NCBI GenBank assembly: GCA_900110015.1
Contig: FOCD01000001.1
Span: 1,406,070 to 1,470,069 of the forward strand
Direction of reading: 5' to 3'
DNA from: Terribacillus saccharophilus
GTDB taxonomy: Bacteria; Bacillota; Bacilli; Bacillales; Amphibacillaceae
Length of the DNA: 64,000 nt
Shown: positions 52,699-62,389 of the stretch, piece by piece
Position numbering within the stretch: position 1 is the stretch's first letter
Layout of the letters: each line of letters opens with the position of its first letter
Position numbers and translations under genes: made by a program
The notes under the pieces: model-generated
The model's database searches: none
What the model was told of the DNA's origin: nothing
Seen by the model: the letters and a program-made list of their open reading frames with translations, nothing else

Positions 52699-53895
52699 AT
52701 GAATAAAAAAGACATCGCAACTATTCGCAGGCAATTCAAAAAAGGCAACGATAAACTTAAAATCTCTGATATTTTCAATGTCTATATCATGAAAGAATCC
52801 AGTGATATCTATCATCATGAAAGTATGCCCTTCGGTATGCTGGATGAAGATCAGCAAGAACTATTCCTGGGTAACTTCAAGAAAGTGCTTGCTGGCCAGC
52901 CGGATGAGAAATTATTCGAGTTGAAGTTCAAACGTGACGTAGAAGACAGCAGCCAGTTCATCCTGCACCGCGGCTTACTCACGAATGATGTAGAAGAATG
53001 GATAACCGATATGTTAAAGCTAGTCGCGAAAATGCTAGAAGACAAGCAATACGAACATGACGTGGTCATCTCGTTCATTAAAGCAGAATATTTTAAAGCA
53101 CAGAGACGCCAAAGTGAGGATTCCGAAGAAAGTGCCAATGATACGATGTACTCCCACTCCTTCCTTCTGTGCAGTATCAATAAGACGCAAGAGCCGAAGA
53201 AGGAATTACAATTCGATTATGTTGAGCGGGAATTCAAATACAATATGACAGTCGATCCGGTCATAAACTTACAGGCGCCATTATCCGGTTTCCTCTTCCC
53301 TTGCTTCAATGACAGTGCAGCTGACGTCAACCATGTCCTGTATTCAACCGCAAAAGCATATGAACCAGATACAGCATTTATCGAAGATGTATTGAATGCT
53401 GAGGAAATCATGACAGCGAGAGATGACAAAAGTGTATTTGAAGAAATCGTCAAGGATATCACTGGAGATCAGCTCAGCACTTCATCCCTTGCCAGTGTGT
53501 ATGAGGAAATTAATCGCGTAGTAGAAGAGAATGAGGAAGACGAAGCACCAAAGCTTGATCGACAGGATATCCAACGCGTCCTGACAATGAGTGGCGTAGA
53601 AGATGTGACTCCAGAAAAAGTGGAAACTGCTTATCAAAAGGTCATCGATGATGAGAAATATGAAATGAAGGCAACCAGTGTATTGCCGAAGTACAATTCT
53701 AAATCTATTAAAATCAAAACAAAGGTTGCCAATATCGCAATCAGCCCGGAAGATTTGCGCTATGTTCGGCAAGTTGTCTTCAACAACAAACGCTGTATTA
53801 TGATCGAAGTTGAGGAAGATACTGTTATCGAAGGATTCAAGATGGCAGAAGAAGCCTTGGTGAATAGAATTAATAGAGAAGAAGAAACAGAATAG
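52699..53895 (+). CDS. DUF4317 family protein
   Basis: 398 residues, cytoplasmic, start ATG 52699 with SD ggaacgg-like. MNKKDIATIRRQFKKGNDKLKISDIFNVYIMKESSDIYH is typical of the DUF4317 family found in Firmicutes. Acidic with a helical hinge (VVEENEEDEAPKLDRQDIQ); C-terminal half carries SIKIKTKVANIAISPEDLR. Function unknown. Monocistronic with terminator. Confidence 0.82.
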   Translation: MNKKDIATIRRQFKKGNDKLKISDIFNVYIMKESSDIYHHESMPFGMLDEDQQELFLGNFKKVLAGQPDEKLFELKFKRDVEDSSQFILHRGLLTNDVEEWITDMLKLVAKMLEDKQYEHDVVISFIKAEYFKAQRRQSEDSEESANDTMYSHSFLLCSINKTQEPKKELQFDYVEREFKYNMTVDPVINLQAPLSGFLFPCFNDSAADVNHVLYSTAKAYEPDTAFIEDVLNAEEIMTARDDKSVFEEIVKDITGDQLSTSSLASVYEEINRVVEENEEDEAPKLDRQDIQRVLTMSGVEDVTPEKVETAYQKVIDDEKYEMKATSVLPKYNSKSIKIKTKVANIAISPEDLRYVRQVVFNNKRCIMIEVEEDTVIEGFKMAEEALVNRINREEETE

Positions 53896-53904
53896 TTATA
53901 AAAG

Positions 53905-53940
53905 AAATAAGGATACTGCAATGTGCAGCATCCTTATTTT
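53905..53940. terminator. bidirectional terminator
   Basis: Stem AAATAAGGAT / ATCCTTATTT with GCA/TGC inner pairs, between DUF4317 and the nucleotidase gene. Confidence 0.85.
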
Positions 53941-53946
53941 TATTAG

Positions 53947-56043
53947 TTAAGCTTTTGCTTTCTTTCTTTTGAAGATAAAGGTAACTATACCTGCTGCAAG
54001 CAATACAGCCCCTGCCAGCATGTACGTATACATATTCGTTGCCGTGTTTGGCAGCTTACTTCCACTTCCACTGTATGCTGGACTCGTTTTGTCATCAGAG
54101 ACTTTCACGATGCTGCCACCTGAGTTGCTGCCGTTTCCGCCGTTATTTTGGCTGCTTGGCGGCGGTGTGCTGTCGTTGTCGTCTTGATTATTTTTATCGT
54201 CATCAGTTGGCTTATCATCATCTTTCGGATCTTCCTGTGGCTTATCCCCAGGGTTCTCTTCTTGATAATTACCATCATCATTTGGATTTGGCGTTTCTTC
54301 ATTCGGATCTGGTGTTACTGGAGGAGTTTCCTCGTTTGGCTCCTCCTCTACCGGAGGTTCTGTTGGTTCTGGATCTTTACCTAATAAGTCCGTAATACGG
54401 CCTTCAATGACTGGATTAACTTCACCTTTCAAATTCTCCACCATATAATCACGGAATTGTTCCCAGTCGATCTCGCCTAGATCTTGTACACGTCCCTCTG
54501 CATATGCTTTGGCGAATACGTCATAACCGTCTCCGCCTTTTGCAGTGAAGTTATTCGTTGTAACGGAGTAAGTTTGGTCTGGACTGATATCCACATATTC
54601 TTCGCCAGTTTTCACTTGCATGCTTACCACACGAGAACCTGCTTCCTTCGTGCTATCATAAGCAAATTTCATACCGGAAATTTGCAGGAAGCCGCCGCTC
54701 TCTTCTGGAGCCAAGCGAACACTGTACTCAAGAATCTGCTTGATTTCATCTCCTGTCAACTGCACAACTGCCGGGTCATTTCCAAATGGCAGTACAGTAA
54801 TCACTTCGCCAACTGTAATCGGCCCTTGATCAATCGCCGCCCGGATTCCACCGCTATTTTGCATAGCAATTGATACTTCCGGCATTTTTTCCTGTGCTTT
54901 GACAAGCATCGCATCCGTAATTAAATTACCTAATTCCGTTTCGTTTGCCCGCACACTTACATCACTGTCGGTAAGTCTTGGGTTGGTAAGCGGTTTTTGC
55001 GCTACTGCACCTGTCTCTTGATTGGATACCTGATCAACTTCTGATTTATAAGTATTCAGTGTATTAACTGCTTCTGGATCAGCCTGCTTTTGCGTTGCAT
55101 CGATTAAATGGCCAGAGGAGCCGGTTATAACGCCTTGCTCATTAAAGTTTACATCAAGCTCACCTAAATATTGCGCATACTGATATGCTTGTACAATAAC
55201 TGTCGGATCTTTTGCAGCACCATTTTCATCCGTGGTAACAACTGTCGGTTCATTTAACTGTGTATGAGAATGACCGCCAACAATGACATCAATTCCGTCA
55301 ACTTGTTCTGCCAGCATCAAATCATTACCGACTGAAGGGTTGCTGTCATAGCCAAGGTGAGAAATGGCAACGATTTTATTAACTCCCATGTCTTCAAACG
55401 CTGCAACTGCTCGCTCTGCTTCGGCTGCATAATTCGTAATCTTTGCAGCACCTGGGCTTGAAGTCATCAAAGTCTCTTCAGTAGTAAGTCCGAAGATACC
55501 AACCTTCTCACCGTTTACTTCTTTAACCATTCCATCGTATACAGTGCTATCCTGCGCATCTTCTGTAAACGTATTGCTCACTCGGCCTCCCGCAAATGGA
55601 TCAGCAGATAAGTCTACGTTCGCAGACACAAATGGGAAGTTTGCACCTTCAATAAATTTGTTCAAAGAAGCATGACCATTCTCACTGGAACCAAGGTCGA
55701 ACTCATGATTCCCGAACGTCATTGCATCAATATCCATCATGTTTAAAAGAGCTAAATCTGCTTGACCTTGGAACTGGTTGAAATAGAGTGTCCCTGAAAA
55801 AACATCACCTGCATTAAATAACAAAGCATCTGGCTTTTGTTCGCGAATTTCTTTAACCGCTGTCACCATATTCGCCAGCGGCTCCACACGCGCGTGCGTA
55901 TCGTTCATGTGCATGATCGTCAAAGAAAAATCTTCTCCATTTTCATCAGCTGCGTATGTACTGGTTGGTAAAACAATTGATGATAGAATAGCTATAATTG
56001 CAGCACTGCTTAATGAAAAATTGAAACGCTTCTTACCCTTCAT
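53947..56043 (-). CDS. cell-wall-anchored 5'-nucleotidase / 2',3'-cyclic phosphodiesterase
   Basis: 698 residues. Signal peptide 1-31 (ending TSTYAA), calcineurin-like metallophosphoesterase domain (about 42-270; MHMNDTHARVEP, FGNHEFDLGS, VGGHSHTQL), 5'-nucleotidase C-terminal domain (about 345-510; QNSGGIRAAIDQGPITVG, NNFTAKGGDGYDVF), then a 90-residue Pro/Glu/Asp-rich linker and a sortase signal LPNTA (664) with hydrophobic helix and KRKK tail. Surface enzyme that releases phosphate and nucleosides from external nucleotides. SD ggggg before ATG 56043. Monocistronic. Confidence 0.93.
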   Translation of the reverse strand: MKGKKRFNFSLSSAAIIAILSSIVLPTSTYAADENGEDFSLTIMHMNDTHARVEPLANMVTAVKEIREQKPDALLFNAGDVFSGTLYFNQFQGQADLALLNMMDIDAMTFGNHEFDLGSSENGHASLNKFIEGANFPFVSANVDLSADPFAGGRVSNTFTEDAQDSTVYDGMVKEVNGEKVGIFGLTTEETLMTSSPGAAKITNYAAEAERAVAAFEDMGVNKIVAISHLGYDSNPSVGNDLMLAEQVDGIDVIVGGHSHTQLNEPTVVTTDENGAAKDPTVIVQAYQYAQYLGELDVNFNEQGVITGSSGHLIDATQKQADPEAVNTLNTYKSEVDQVSNQETGAVAQKPLTNPRLTDSDVSVRANETELGNLITDAMLVKAQEKMPEVSIAMQNSGGIRAAIDQGPITVGEVITVLPFGNDPAVVQLTGDEIKQILEYSVRLAPEESGGFLQISGMKFAYDSTKEAGSRVVSMQVKTGEEYVDISPDQTYSVTTNNFTAKGGDGYDVFAKAYAEGRVQDLGEIDWEQFRDYMVENLKGEVNPVIEGRITDLLGKDPEPTEPPVEEEPNEETPPVTPDPNEETPNPNDDGNYQEENPGDKPQEDPKDDDKPTDDDKNNQDDNDSTPPPSSQNNGGNGSNSGGSIVKVSDDKTSPAYSGSGSKLPNTATNMYTYMLAGAVLLAAGIVTFIFKRKKAKA

Positions 56044-56291
56044 AAGATCGATACCCCCAAATTAATAGTGAATTTCCGACAAAGTCCGCACTAGTCTACC
56101 ATGCCAATCTTGTCGACTCTTCTACATAATTGTAGAAGCATACTATTAATTTATCATTAAAATATTGTGAATAATTATATATTTTCATAAATTATTGTTT
56201 TCTTTTTATGGGTACGGGAAATTACTACCTCTTTATGAGACATTTGATCCTGGATAAGACCTCTCACGATTCTAAGTTAAAAACATAAAAA
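56044..56291. other. intergenic region upstream of nucleotidase
   Basis: About 250 bases; no gene. It presumably holds the nucleotidase promoter. I do not see a Pho-box repeat. Confidence 0.4.
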
Positions 56292-56341
56292 GAGAGCTAG
56301 GCACTTTTCCATATCTGGATGCACCTAGCTCTTAATAGTCT
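56292..56341 (-). terminator. terminator after aminoacylase-type gene
   Basis: Stem AGAGCTAGG / CCTAGCTCT with a long structured loop and T run on the minus strand. Confidence 0.75.
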
Positions 56342-56358
56342 CGCTAACTTAATGCTAT

Positions 56359-57594
56359 TTACTCTTCCTCTACCTCGGTTAACTCCTTCGCTGCTTCATA
56401 GAAAATTTCTGCAGCTTTTGCTATATGCTCTGAGTCTGACCATTCTTCGGGACAATGACTTAGCCCTGCCTTACTTGGGATGAATAACATGCCCACGTCT
56501 GTAAAGTCGGAAAAGATCATTGCATCATGTCCTGCTCCGCTATTGATAGAGCAATACGATACATTACTTTCTGCGCTCTTGTCTTCTAGAAGTGCGCGGA
56601 TATTTTCATTCAATGCTTTAGGCTGGATATATAACTGCTCCTCAGCCAGTATCTCAATGCCACTTTCTTGATGTGTGTTTATGCATTCCTTCATCTTCTC
56701 AATCACATTTAGTACATGTTCTTCTTTCCCGGATCGTAAATCGACCGTGAATACAACTTTGTCAGGAATGACATTTGCTCCGTTAGGAAAAACATTTAGC
56801 CGTCCTACAGTAAGAACCGTGCCATTCCCTTCTCCCACAGCAAGTTCAGGCAATTGACTGATGATTTTAGATGCAGCTATCAAAGCATCTGAGCGACGAT
56901 CCATTGGTGTAGTCCCTGCATGGCCTGCCTGCCCTTTGACTGTCACTTCATATTGAGTCAACCCTACGATTGCATCAACAATACCGATAGGAATGTTTTT
57001 TTCCTCTAAGATTGGCCCTTGCTCAATATGCAATTCAAGGAAAGCCTTCATCGTTCTTGAGTCTCTTCCTTTAGGAAGCGCTGGGTCCAACCCTATTTTT
57101 TGCATTGCTTCTACTGTAGAAACTCCATCCCTGTCTTTCAGGCTGTTAAAATCAGCTTCACTCAGCACCCCAGTAATTCCTCGTGAACCCATGAGGCCCC
57201 CGCCGAAGCGAGAGCCTTCTTCTTCCACTAACGCTATGATTTCAAGTGGATATTTCGGTTTCAGGTCATTCTTATGAAAAAGATGTGCAACCTCGAGCGC
57301 TGCTATGACTCCAGCTGGTCCATCATAAGCTCCTCCGTTCGGCACCGAGTCAAAATGGGAACCGATCATTACACTAGGTGCATCTTTTAGCGTGCCTTCC
57401 AGCTTTCCAAAAATGTTGCCGAACCCATCTTCGGTTACATTCAATCCTGATGCTTTCATTTGTTCTTTAATATAGTTGCGGGCATGCAGGTCCTCCTGAC
57501 TGTATGTGAGACGCGTGGTACCAGAACCAGGAGTTGCAGTAAATTGTGCTAAAGCCTCTATATGCTGTTCAATCCGTTCTTTTGTTTTACTCAA
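56359..57594 (-). CDS. M20 family amidase (N-carbamoyl-L-amino acid hydrolase/allantoate amidohydrolase group)
   Basis: 411 residues, dinuclear zinc amidase. Ligands: GSHFDSVPNGGAYDGPAGV (His/Asp), EEEGSRFGGG, LHIEQGPILEE, and the last His in INSGAGHDAMIFSDF. ATG 57594 with SD gaga. Such enzymes hydrolyse N-carbamoyl or N-acyl amino acids or ureidoglycolate-type compounds. It lies 15 bases downstream of a transporter gene in one operon, so the pair probably takes up and opens one substrate; which one is not visible. Confidence 0.9.
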   Translation of the reverse strand: MSKTKERIEQHIEALAQFTATPGSGTTRLTYSQEDLHARNYIKEQMKASGLNVTEDGFGNIFGKLEGTLKDAPSVMIGSHFDSVPNGGAYDGPAGVIAALEVAHLFHKNDLKPKYPLEIIALVEEEGSRFGGGLMGSRGITGVLSEADFNSLKDRDGVSTVEAMQKIGLDPALPKGRDSRTMKAFLELHIEQGPILEEKNIPIGIVDAIVGLTQYEVTVKGQAGHAGTTPMDRRSDALIAASKIISQLPELAVGEGNGTVLTVGRLNVFPNGANVIPDKVVFTVDLRSGKEEHVLNVIEKMKECINTHQESGIEILAEEQLYIQPKALNENIRALLEDKSAESNVSYCSINSGAGHDAMIFSDFTDVGMLFIPSKAGLSHCPEEWSDSEHIAKAAEIFYEAAKELTEVEEE

Positions 57595-57609
57595 GTTATT
57601 CTCTCCCTA

Positions 57610-58803
57610 TTACAAGAAACCGACAAAGATTCCTGCTAGTATGACTGACACGATGGTTACTGTGATAAAGCCTCCAACGAGCATTGGCGGCAGCATTCGA
57701 CTCGTTAATGCTTCTCTTTCCTTTTCATCTTCGGTCAAAGACTTGATTACCTCGTTTGTAATAATGTAATCCGCCGGGAAACCGTAAAGAGCAGTCAAGG
57801 AAACCGCAAACGCCATATTCTTGCTTACTCCTAAAATTTTACCTGCAATAAAGGAGAAGATGTACATTCCAATAACCCCGATAACGATAGTTCCTACCAG
57901 CGGATACAAGATCTGAAGCATCATGCTTGGTGTAGCCTGATTCAATCCGTCGAAGATGAAGAGCATCAGCACTAAGATTGCTATTCCAAATCCATTTGCC
58001 TTTTGCAATGCCTGCTTTTCAAGGAAACCGACACTAGAGGCAATAACCCCGAATAATAAACAAAGGACGAATGGACTGATCGAGAATAGTGGCGCTACCA
58101 AAGTAGATACAAGATATGCTGCATAAGAAACTAGCGCTAGCTTGAAAAACTTCAAGAAATCAGTATTGTACTTTTCAGGCAGTCTCCATCTGGATGGTGC
58201 TGTTTCGACCGCAGCTGCTATTTCTTCTTTTGCTTTATCAGTCACGTCCACTTGAAGTTCTCCATTCCGATAAAGCTTCAGCAGTCGTTTGCCTTCTTTC
58301 TTCAGTACAAATGATGTAATCGGATAGCCTGCAAAACCTTGCATTACGTAAATGACGATAGCAAACACTGCTAACGATGAAAGACCTGCCGCACTAGCTG
58401 CATCAGACATGATCAGGGCAGAAACGACTCCACCGACTAAAGGCGGAATTGCTACCACCATTGTTTCAAAACCATATATAAGTGTTCCAACCGATAGCAG
58501 CACAACCACAATTCCCAAAATACCAGACAGTGCGATCACAATCGTTTTCCACTGCGCTTTCAATTCTTTAACTGACAGCAATGTCCCCATATTGGTAATC
58601 AAAAGGTACATCATCATCGTTGCTACAACGGGAGGAACACCAGCCACCGCTACGATATCTGCTGGGAAGAAGGTCCAATAACCTACAAGAAATAAAATCG
58701 CACAAATAAATATAGATGGCACCCAAGCCTTCGTCCGAACCGCGACGAAATCACCAATAAATAAAATAAGGGTAAGTATGACTAACGCTAGCATTTGTGA
58801 CAT
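57610..58803 (-). CDS. integral membrane transporter (partner of amidase)
   Basis: 397 residues, 11 or so predicted helices. ALVILTLILFIGDFVAV, GVPPVVATMMMYLLITNMGTL, PPLVGGVVSALIMSDAASAAGLSSLAV and TALYGFPADYIITNEVIKSL recall Na+/glutamate (ESS)-like and related symporters, but I cannot name the family with certainty. ATG 58803 has SD ggggt-like. First gene of an operon with the M20 amidase, which suggests uptake of an acylated or carbamoylated amino acid. Confidence 0.75.
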   Translation of the reverse strand: MSQMLALVILTLILFIGDFVAVRTKAWVPSIFICAILFLVGYWTFFPADIVAVAGVPPVVATMMMYLLITNMGTLLSVKELKAQWKTIVIALSGILGIVVVLLSVGTLIYGFETMVVAIPPLVGGVVSALIMSDAASAAGLSSLAVFAIVIYVMQGFAGYPITSFVLKKEGKRLLKLYRNGELQVDVTDKAKEEIAAAVETAPSRWRLPEKYNTDFLKFFKLALVSYAAYLVSTLVAPLFSISPFVLCLLFGVIASSVGFLEKQALQKANGFGIAILVLMLFIFDGLNQATPSMMLQILYPLVGTIVIGVIGMYIFSFIAGKILGVSKNMAFAVSLTALYGFPADYIITNEVIKSLTEDEKEREALTSRMLPPMLVGGFITVTIVSVILAGIFVGFL

Positions 58804-59169
58804 GAGGGGTCTCCTATCTTCTTGCTGTATTTTTCAAACAACTGAATAATGAATATTCAAATAAAGACATGTATGAATAATAATATATTTTAAGTTTTCA
58901 GTCAATTTAATTTTTTCTTTTCATTTTTTTTGGAAACCCTTTTACAATTCGAGGCTTTCAGCTTTATCGTTCCTACAACCACTTTATTCTGAATTTCTCT
59001 ATTTCTGTTATAATCGTTTTATAATTTTTTCTGTTTATAAAGGACAGCATGAACAAAATCTAGGCATCGGCGTAATGAAGTCTATTTATTGGATAGTTTT
59101 ACTAATTTTAAGGTCGGGTAATGTATTTAAGATGCATGATATTAAACAACTTTTAATTAGGAGGCTATC
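58804..59169. other. intergenic between divergent genes, nothing definite
   Basis: About 365 AT-rich bases, holding the promoters of the transporter and aldo/keto reductase genes. No palindrome stands out. Confidence 0.4.
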
Positions 59170-60240
59170 ATGGAATACATTAATTTAGGAAATTCTGGTC
59201 TTCGTGTTCCAAAGTATATACTTGGAACGATTCCATTCAGCGGCACGAATGGTTTTGAGGCTACCGGTAATATAAAAGAAGACGAAGCTCGCAGAATAGT
59301 AGATATGTCACTTGAGGCTGGCATTAATATGTTTGATACAGCGAATCTTTATTCTAAAGGAGATTCAGAACGTGTCCTCGGTGCTGCTATCAAGGGACGC
59401 CGAGACGAAGTATTAATCAATTCGAAAACGGGCTTTCCATTAGGGGACGGTCCTAACAATGGAGGAGCTTCCCGCATTAATATCGAAGCATCCATCGACC
59501 AAACATTGCAGCGTCTTGGTACGGATTATCTTGATTTATATTTTGTCCATCTTTGGGACGGACGCACACCAGTTGAGGAAACAATAGATACGATGACCAA
59601 CTTAATCAAAAAAGGGAAAATCCGTTATTGGGGTGTTTCTAACTACAGTGGCTGGGCACTTGCGAGAACTTTCACTGTCGCACAGCAGCCTGGATACATC
59701 CCTCCAATTACGCAGCAGATCTACTATACACCTGAAGCTCGTGAAGCAGAATATGAACTGCTACCAGCAGGTACCGAACTCGGCGTTGGCAACATGATAT
59801 GGAGTCCGCTCGGTGAAGGTCTGCTAAACGGTAAAATCGGACGCAATAAAACAGCACCAGAAAACACCCGCCAAGGCGGAGGCTGGTCAGAGCCTTGGGT
59901 GCAGGATCAAGAACGACTATACAAAGTGATTGATGCACTTGAAGAAGTCGCAGCAAATCATAATGCGTCCGTGCCACAAATCGCCTATACTTGGGTTAAA
60001 GACCGTCCGAACGTCGGGCCAATCGTTATTGCTGCCCGTAATGAAGAGCAATTGAAGGAAAACATTGCTTCATTCGATATTAAGCTAACACAAGAGGAAC
60101 ATGACCTGATCGAATCAGCAGCTCGCCCAGCGCCAATTTATCCGAACTGGCACCGTGCTATGAGTAGCTTCGAAAAGGGAAGCCCAGCGGAGATGACTTA
60201 TCTGCAAGGATATAAGCAGTCGATGGGGTTGGATGAATAA
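59170..60240 (+). CDS. aldo/keto reductase (YhdN/Tas-like)
   Basis: 356 residues. Catalytic Asp and Tyr in MFDTANLYSKGDSERV, Lys in VLINSKTGF, His in DLYFVHLWDG; cofactor end IVIAARNEEQLKENI. ATG 59170 has SD aggaggc. Compared with the reductase at 7.7 kb it is longer with an insertion at the GASRINIEASIDQT loop. NADPH-dependent reduction of aldehydes is inferred. Weak terminator at 60256-60292. Confidence 0.9.
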   Translation: MEYINLGNSGLRVPKYILGTIPFSGTNGFEATGNIKEDEARRIVDMSLEAGINMFDTANLYSKGDSERVLGAAIKGRRDEVLINSKTGFPLGDGPNNGGASRINIEASIDQTLQRLGTDYLDLYFVHLWDGRTPVEETIDTMTNLIKKGKIRYWGVSNYSGWALARTFTVAQQPGYIPPITQQIYYTPEAREAEYELLPAGTELGVGNMIWSPLGEGLLNGKIGRNKTAPENTRQGGGWSEPWVQDQERLYKVIDALEEVAANHNASVPQIAYTWVKDRPNVGPIVIAARNEEQLKENIASFDIKLTQEEHDLIESAARPAPIYPNWHRAMSSFEKGSPAEMTYLQGYKQSMGLDE

Positions 60241-60255
60241 AGATGGAACTTATAA

Positions 60256-60292
60256 AATACTGAGAGCAGACCTTTGGTTCTGTTTTCGGTAT
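60256..60292 (+). terminator. probable terminator after aldo/keto reductase
   Basis: Imperfect stem AATACTGAGAGCAGA / TCTGTTTTCGGTATT followed by TTTATTTT. Confidence 0.6.
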
Positions 60293-60584
60293 TTTTATTT
60301 TACAGTAAAGATATTTCCTACTATTAAACTTGTAACCGACAAATGTCTACGGAATAAATCTCCGCTTTCAGCTGATTGTCACCCTTCTCCCCGTTTTTTT
60401 ACATTTCTTATAACGCTTTTTATCCTTACCTGGTGATGAAATTAGTCTAAACTTTCTTTATAAGAAGAATTATTTAAGCAGCTCAACAATGTATTAATTG
60501 TCTTTTCAATTACTGCGTTTCTAATGCTTTCTAAGATTGTTCTGCAGCATGACAGGTTGTTTTCCCTTCCTTCATAAAGTTTTT
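60293..60584. other. intergenic, promoter region of cstA-like gene
   Basis: About 290 bases without a gene; a TATAAT (60585-60590) with a poor -35 sits at its right end. Confidence 0.4.
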
Positions 60585-60597
60585 TATAATACAATAA

Positions 60598-60611
60598 TGG
60601 TAACGCTTACA
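60598..60611. promoter_or_regulatory. cre-like site in front of cstA
   Basis: TGGTAACGCTTACA; its reverse complement TGTAAGCGTTACCA fits the cre consensus with one mismatch. It lies 8 bases downstream of a TATAAT, where CcpA would act as a roadblock. Confidence 0.65.
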
Positions 60612-60636
60612 TATTTAAACGTGGAGGGGATCAAAG

Positions 60637-62097
60637 ATGATTACTTTTTTTGTTGCACTATTAGCATTGGTAGCAGCGTATTTTACGTATGGAAAATACG
60701 TGGAGAAAGTGTTTGGACCGAATGAAGAGAGACAGACACCAGCATATGCTAATCAAGATGGTGTAGATTTTGTGCCAATGAACAAACAGAAAAACGCACT
60801 AATTCAATTATTGAATATTGCCGGTACCGGTCCTATCTTTGGTCCGATTATGGGCGCATTATATGGTCCCGTAGCATTCTTATGGATTGTTCTGGGTTCT
60901 ATCTTCGCTGGTGCGGTACATGATTATTTAACTGGTATGATTTCGATTCGTAATCGAGGTGCCCATATTCCCGAGCTTGCAGGGAGATTTTTAGGTAAAG
61001 TATCCCGGCATTTAGTAAACGTTTTTGCTTTACTGTTATTACTGTTAGTTGGTACAGTATTTGTTACGACACCTGCGTCATTATTGCATAACTTAATTGA
61101 TGGCAGAGTTGCTTTGTTGGCTATTATTCTTATTATCTTTGTCTATTATTTTCTTTCTACCATTCTCCCAATTGATAAAATTATCGGCCGCATCTATCCG
61201 TACTTTGGGGCACTGTTAATCATAGGTACAGTTGGTGTAGGTGCCGCGTTATTATTAAGGGGCTATACAATCCCAGAATTATCGTTAACGAATATGCATC
61301 CGGCTGACACACCTATTTTCCCAATCCTATTTCTAACGATTACATGCGGGGCCCTCTCTGGGTTTCATGCCACACAATCACCGCTTATTTCAAGAACAAC
61401 TCAAAATGAAAAACAAGGCCGATACATTTTTTACGGCATGATGATTGCCGAAGGTGTTATTGCAATGATATGGGCAGCAGCAGCCATGACTATATTTGAC
61501 GGTCAAAGCCTTCAAGGATTAATAAATGAGGGTACTGCTTCCCTGGTAGTTAGTGAAGTCAGCATGACCTTACTAGGAGCAGTTGGCGGTACAATAGCCG
61601 TTCTTGGTGCTGTAGTGTTACCAATCACCTCTGGTGATACAGCATTTCGAGCAGCACGTAATATCATTGCCGATTATATCAATATAAGCCAGACAAAAAT
61701 GGCAAAGCGGTTAGTTATTGCGATTCCGATGTTTGTGGTTTCCTACTGGTTAACAACCATTGATTTTAACATTTTGTGGCGGTACTTCTCATTTGCCAAT
61801 CAAGGAACTGCAGCACTTGCGCTTTGGATAGGCACTATGTATCTTTTTGTTAAAAAGAAAAATTATTTCATAGCATTAATTCCAGCAGTATTCATTACCG
61901 ATATGGTGTTAACTTATATTTTATATGATAGCAATCTAGGTTTTGGCTTACCATATCAGGCAGCGCATACAGGCGGTATAATTATGACAGTCGCCATCAC
62001 AGCTTTATTCTTCTGGAAAGCAAGAAAAAATACCAGAGAGAATTTAGTTGTCGATTTGGAAGTACCTTCTCTGCCTAAAAGCGAGAAAATAAATTGA
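60637..62097 (+). CDS. cstA: CstA-family peptide/pyruvate transporter (short form)
   Basis: 486-residue carbon starvation protein family member with many membrane helices. PMNKQKNALIQLLNIAGTGPIFGPIMGALYGP near the N-terminus, SGFHATQSPLISRTTQNE, and ITSGDTAFRAARNIIADY are CstA signatures. The C-terminal extension of the longer (about 600-700) CstA proteins is missing, as in a recognised short subgroup. ATG 60637 with SD ggaggg. Monocistronic, probably CcpA-repressed through the upstream cre. Substrate may be peptides or pyruvate. Confidence 0.88.
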   Translation: MITFFVALLALVAAYFTYGKYVEKVFGPNEERQTPAYANQDGVDFVPMNKQKNALIQLLNIAGTGPIFGPIMGALYGPVAFLWIVLGSIFAGAVHDYLTGMISIRNRGAHIPELAGRFLGKVSRHLVNVFALLLLLLVGTVFVTTPASLLHNLIDGRVALLAIILIIFVYYFLSTILPIDKIIGRIYPYFGALLIIGTVGVGAALLLRGYTIPELSLTNMHPADTPIFPILFLTITCGALSGFHATQSPLISRTTQNEKQGRYIFYGMMIAEGVIAMIWAAAAMTIFDGQSLQGLINEGTASLVVSEVSMTLLGAVGGTIAVLGAVVLPITSGDTAFRAARNIIADYINISQTKMAKRLVIAIPMFVVSYWLTTIDFNILWRYFSFANQGTAALALWIGTMYLFVKKKNYFIALIPAVFITDMVLTYILYDSNLGFGLPYQAAHTGGIIMTVAITALFFWKARKNTRENLVVDLEVPSLPKSEKIN

Positions 62098-62285
62098 TTT
62101 ATTGGAGTTAGGTGAGGTCTACACCTAACTTCTTATTTTGTTATAGTAAGGATATTAGAATATGTACACCCATTTTGAGTTACAACTAAAAGACTTTACT
62201 TAACCTGCTAAGACTTTCTAAGATTTGCAAGGTCGGTATGTGAACTCTGGTACTGTAAGCATTACCCATAACATCATTAGCCACA

Positions 62286-62327
62286 AATATAAAATGCCAT
62301 CATATGATCATGATGGCATTTTATATT
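62286..62327. terminator. strong bidirectional terminator
   Basis: Perfect 18-bp stem beginning AATATAAAATGCCATCAT with a six-base loop, between convergent cstA and the oxidoreductase. Confidence 0.88.
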
Positions 62328-62389
62328 ATCTCAAATTGATCTGTATTCTGTTGGTTTCAACGTTTGCTTCCACGTTTCGATCCCGTAAA

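Noticed and set aside
54105..54384. Open frames opposite the nucleotidase linker
   Set aside because: Low-complexity antisense of the Pro/Glu/Asp-rich linker, giving Ile/Leu- or Lys-rich pseudo-proteins.
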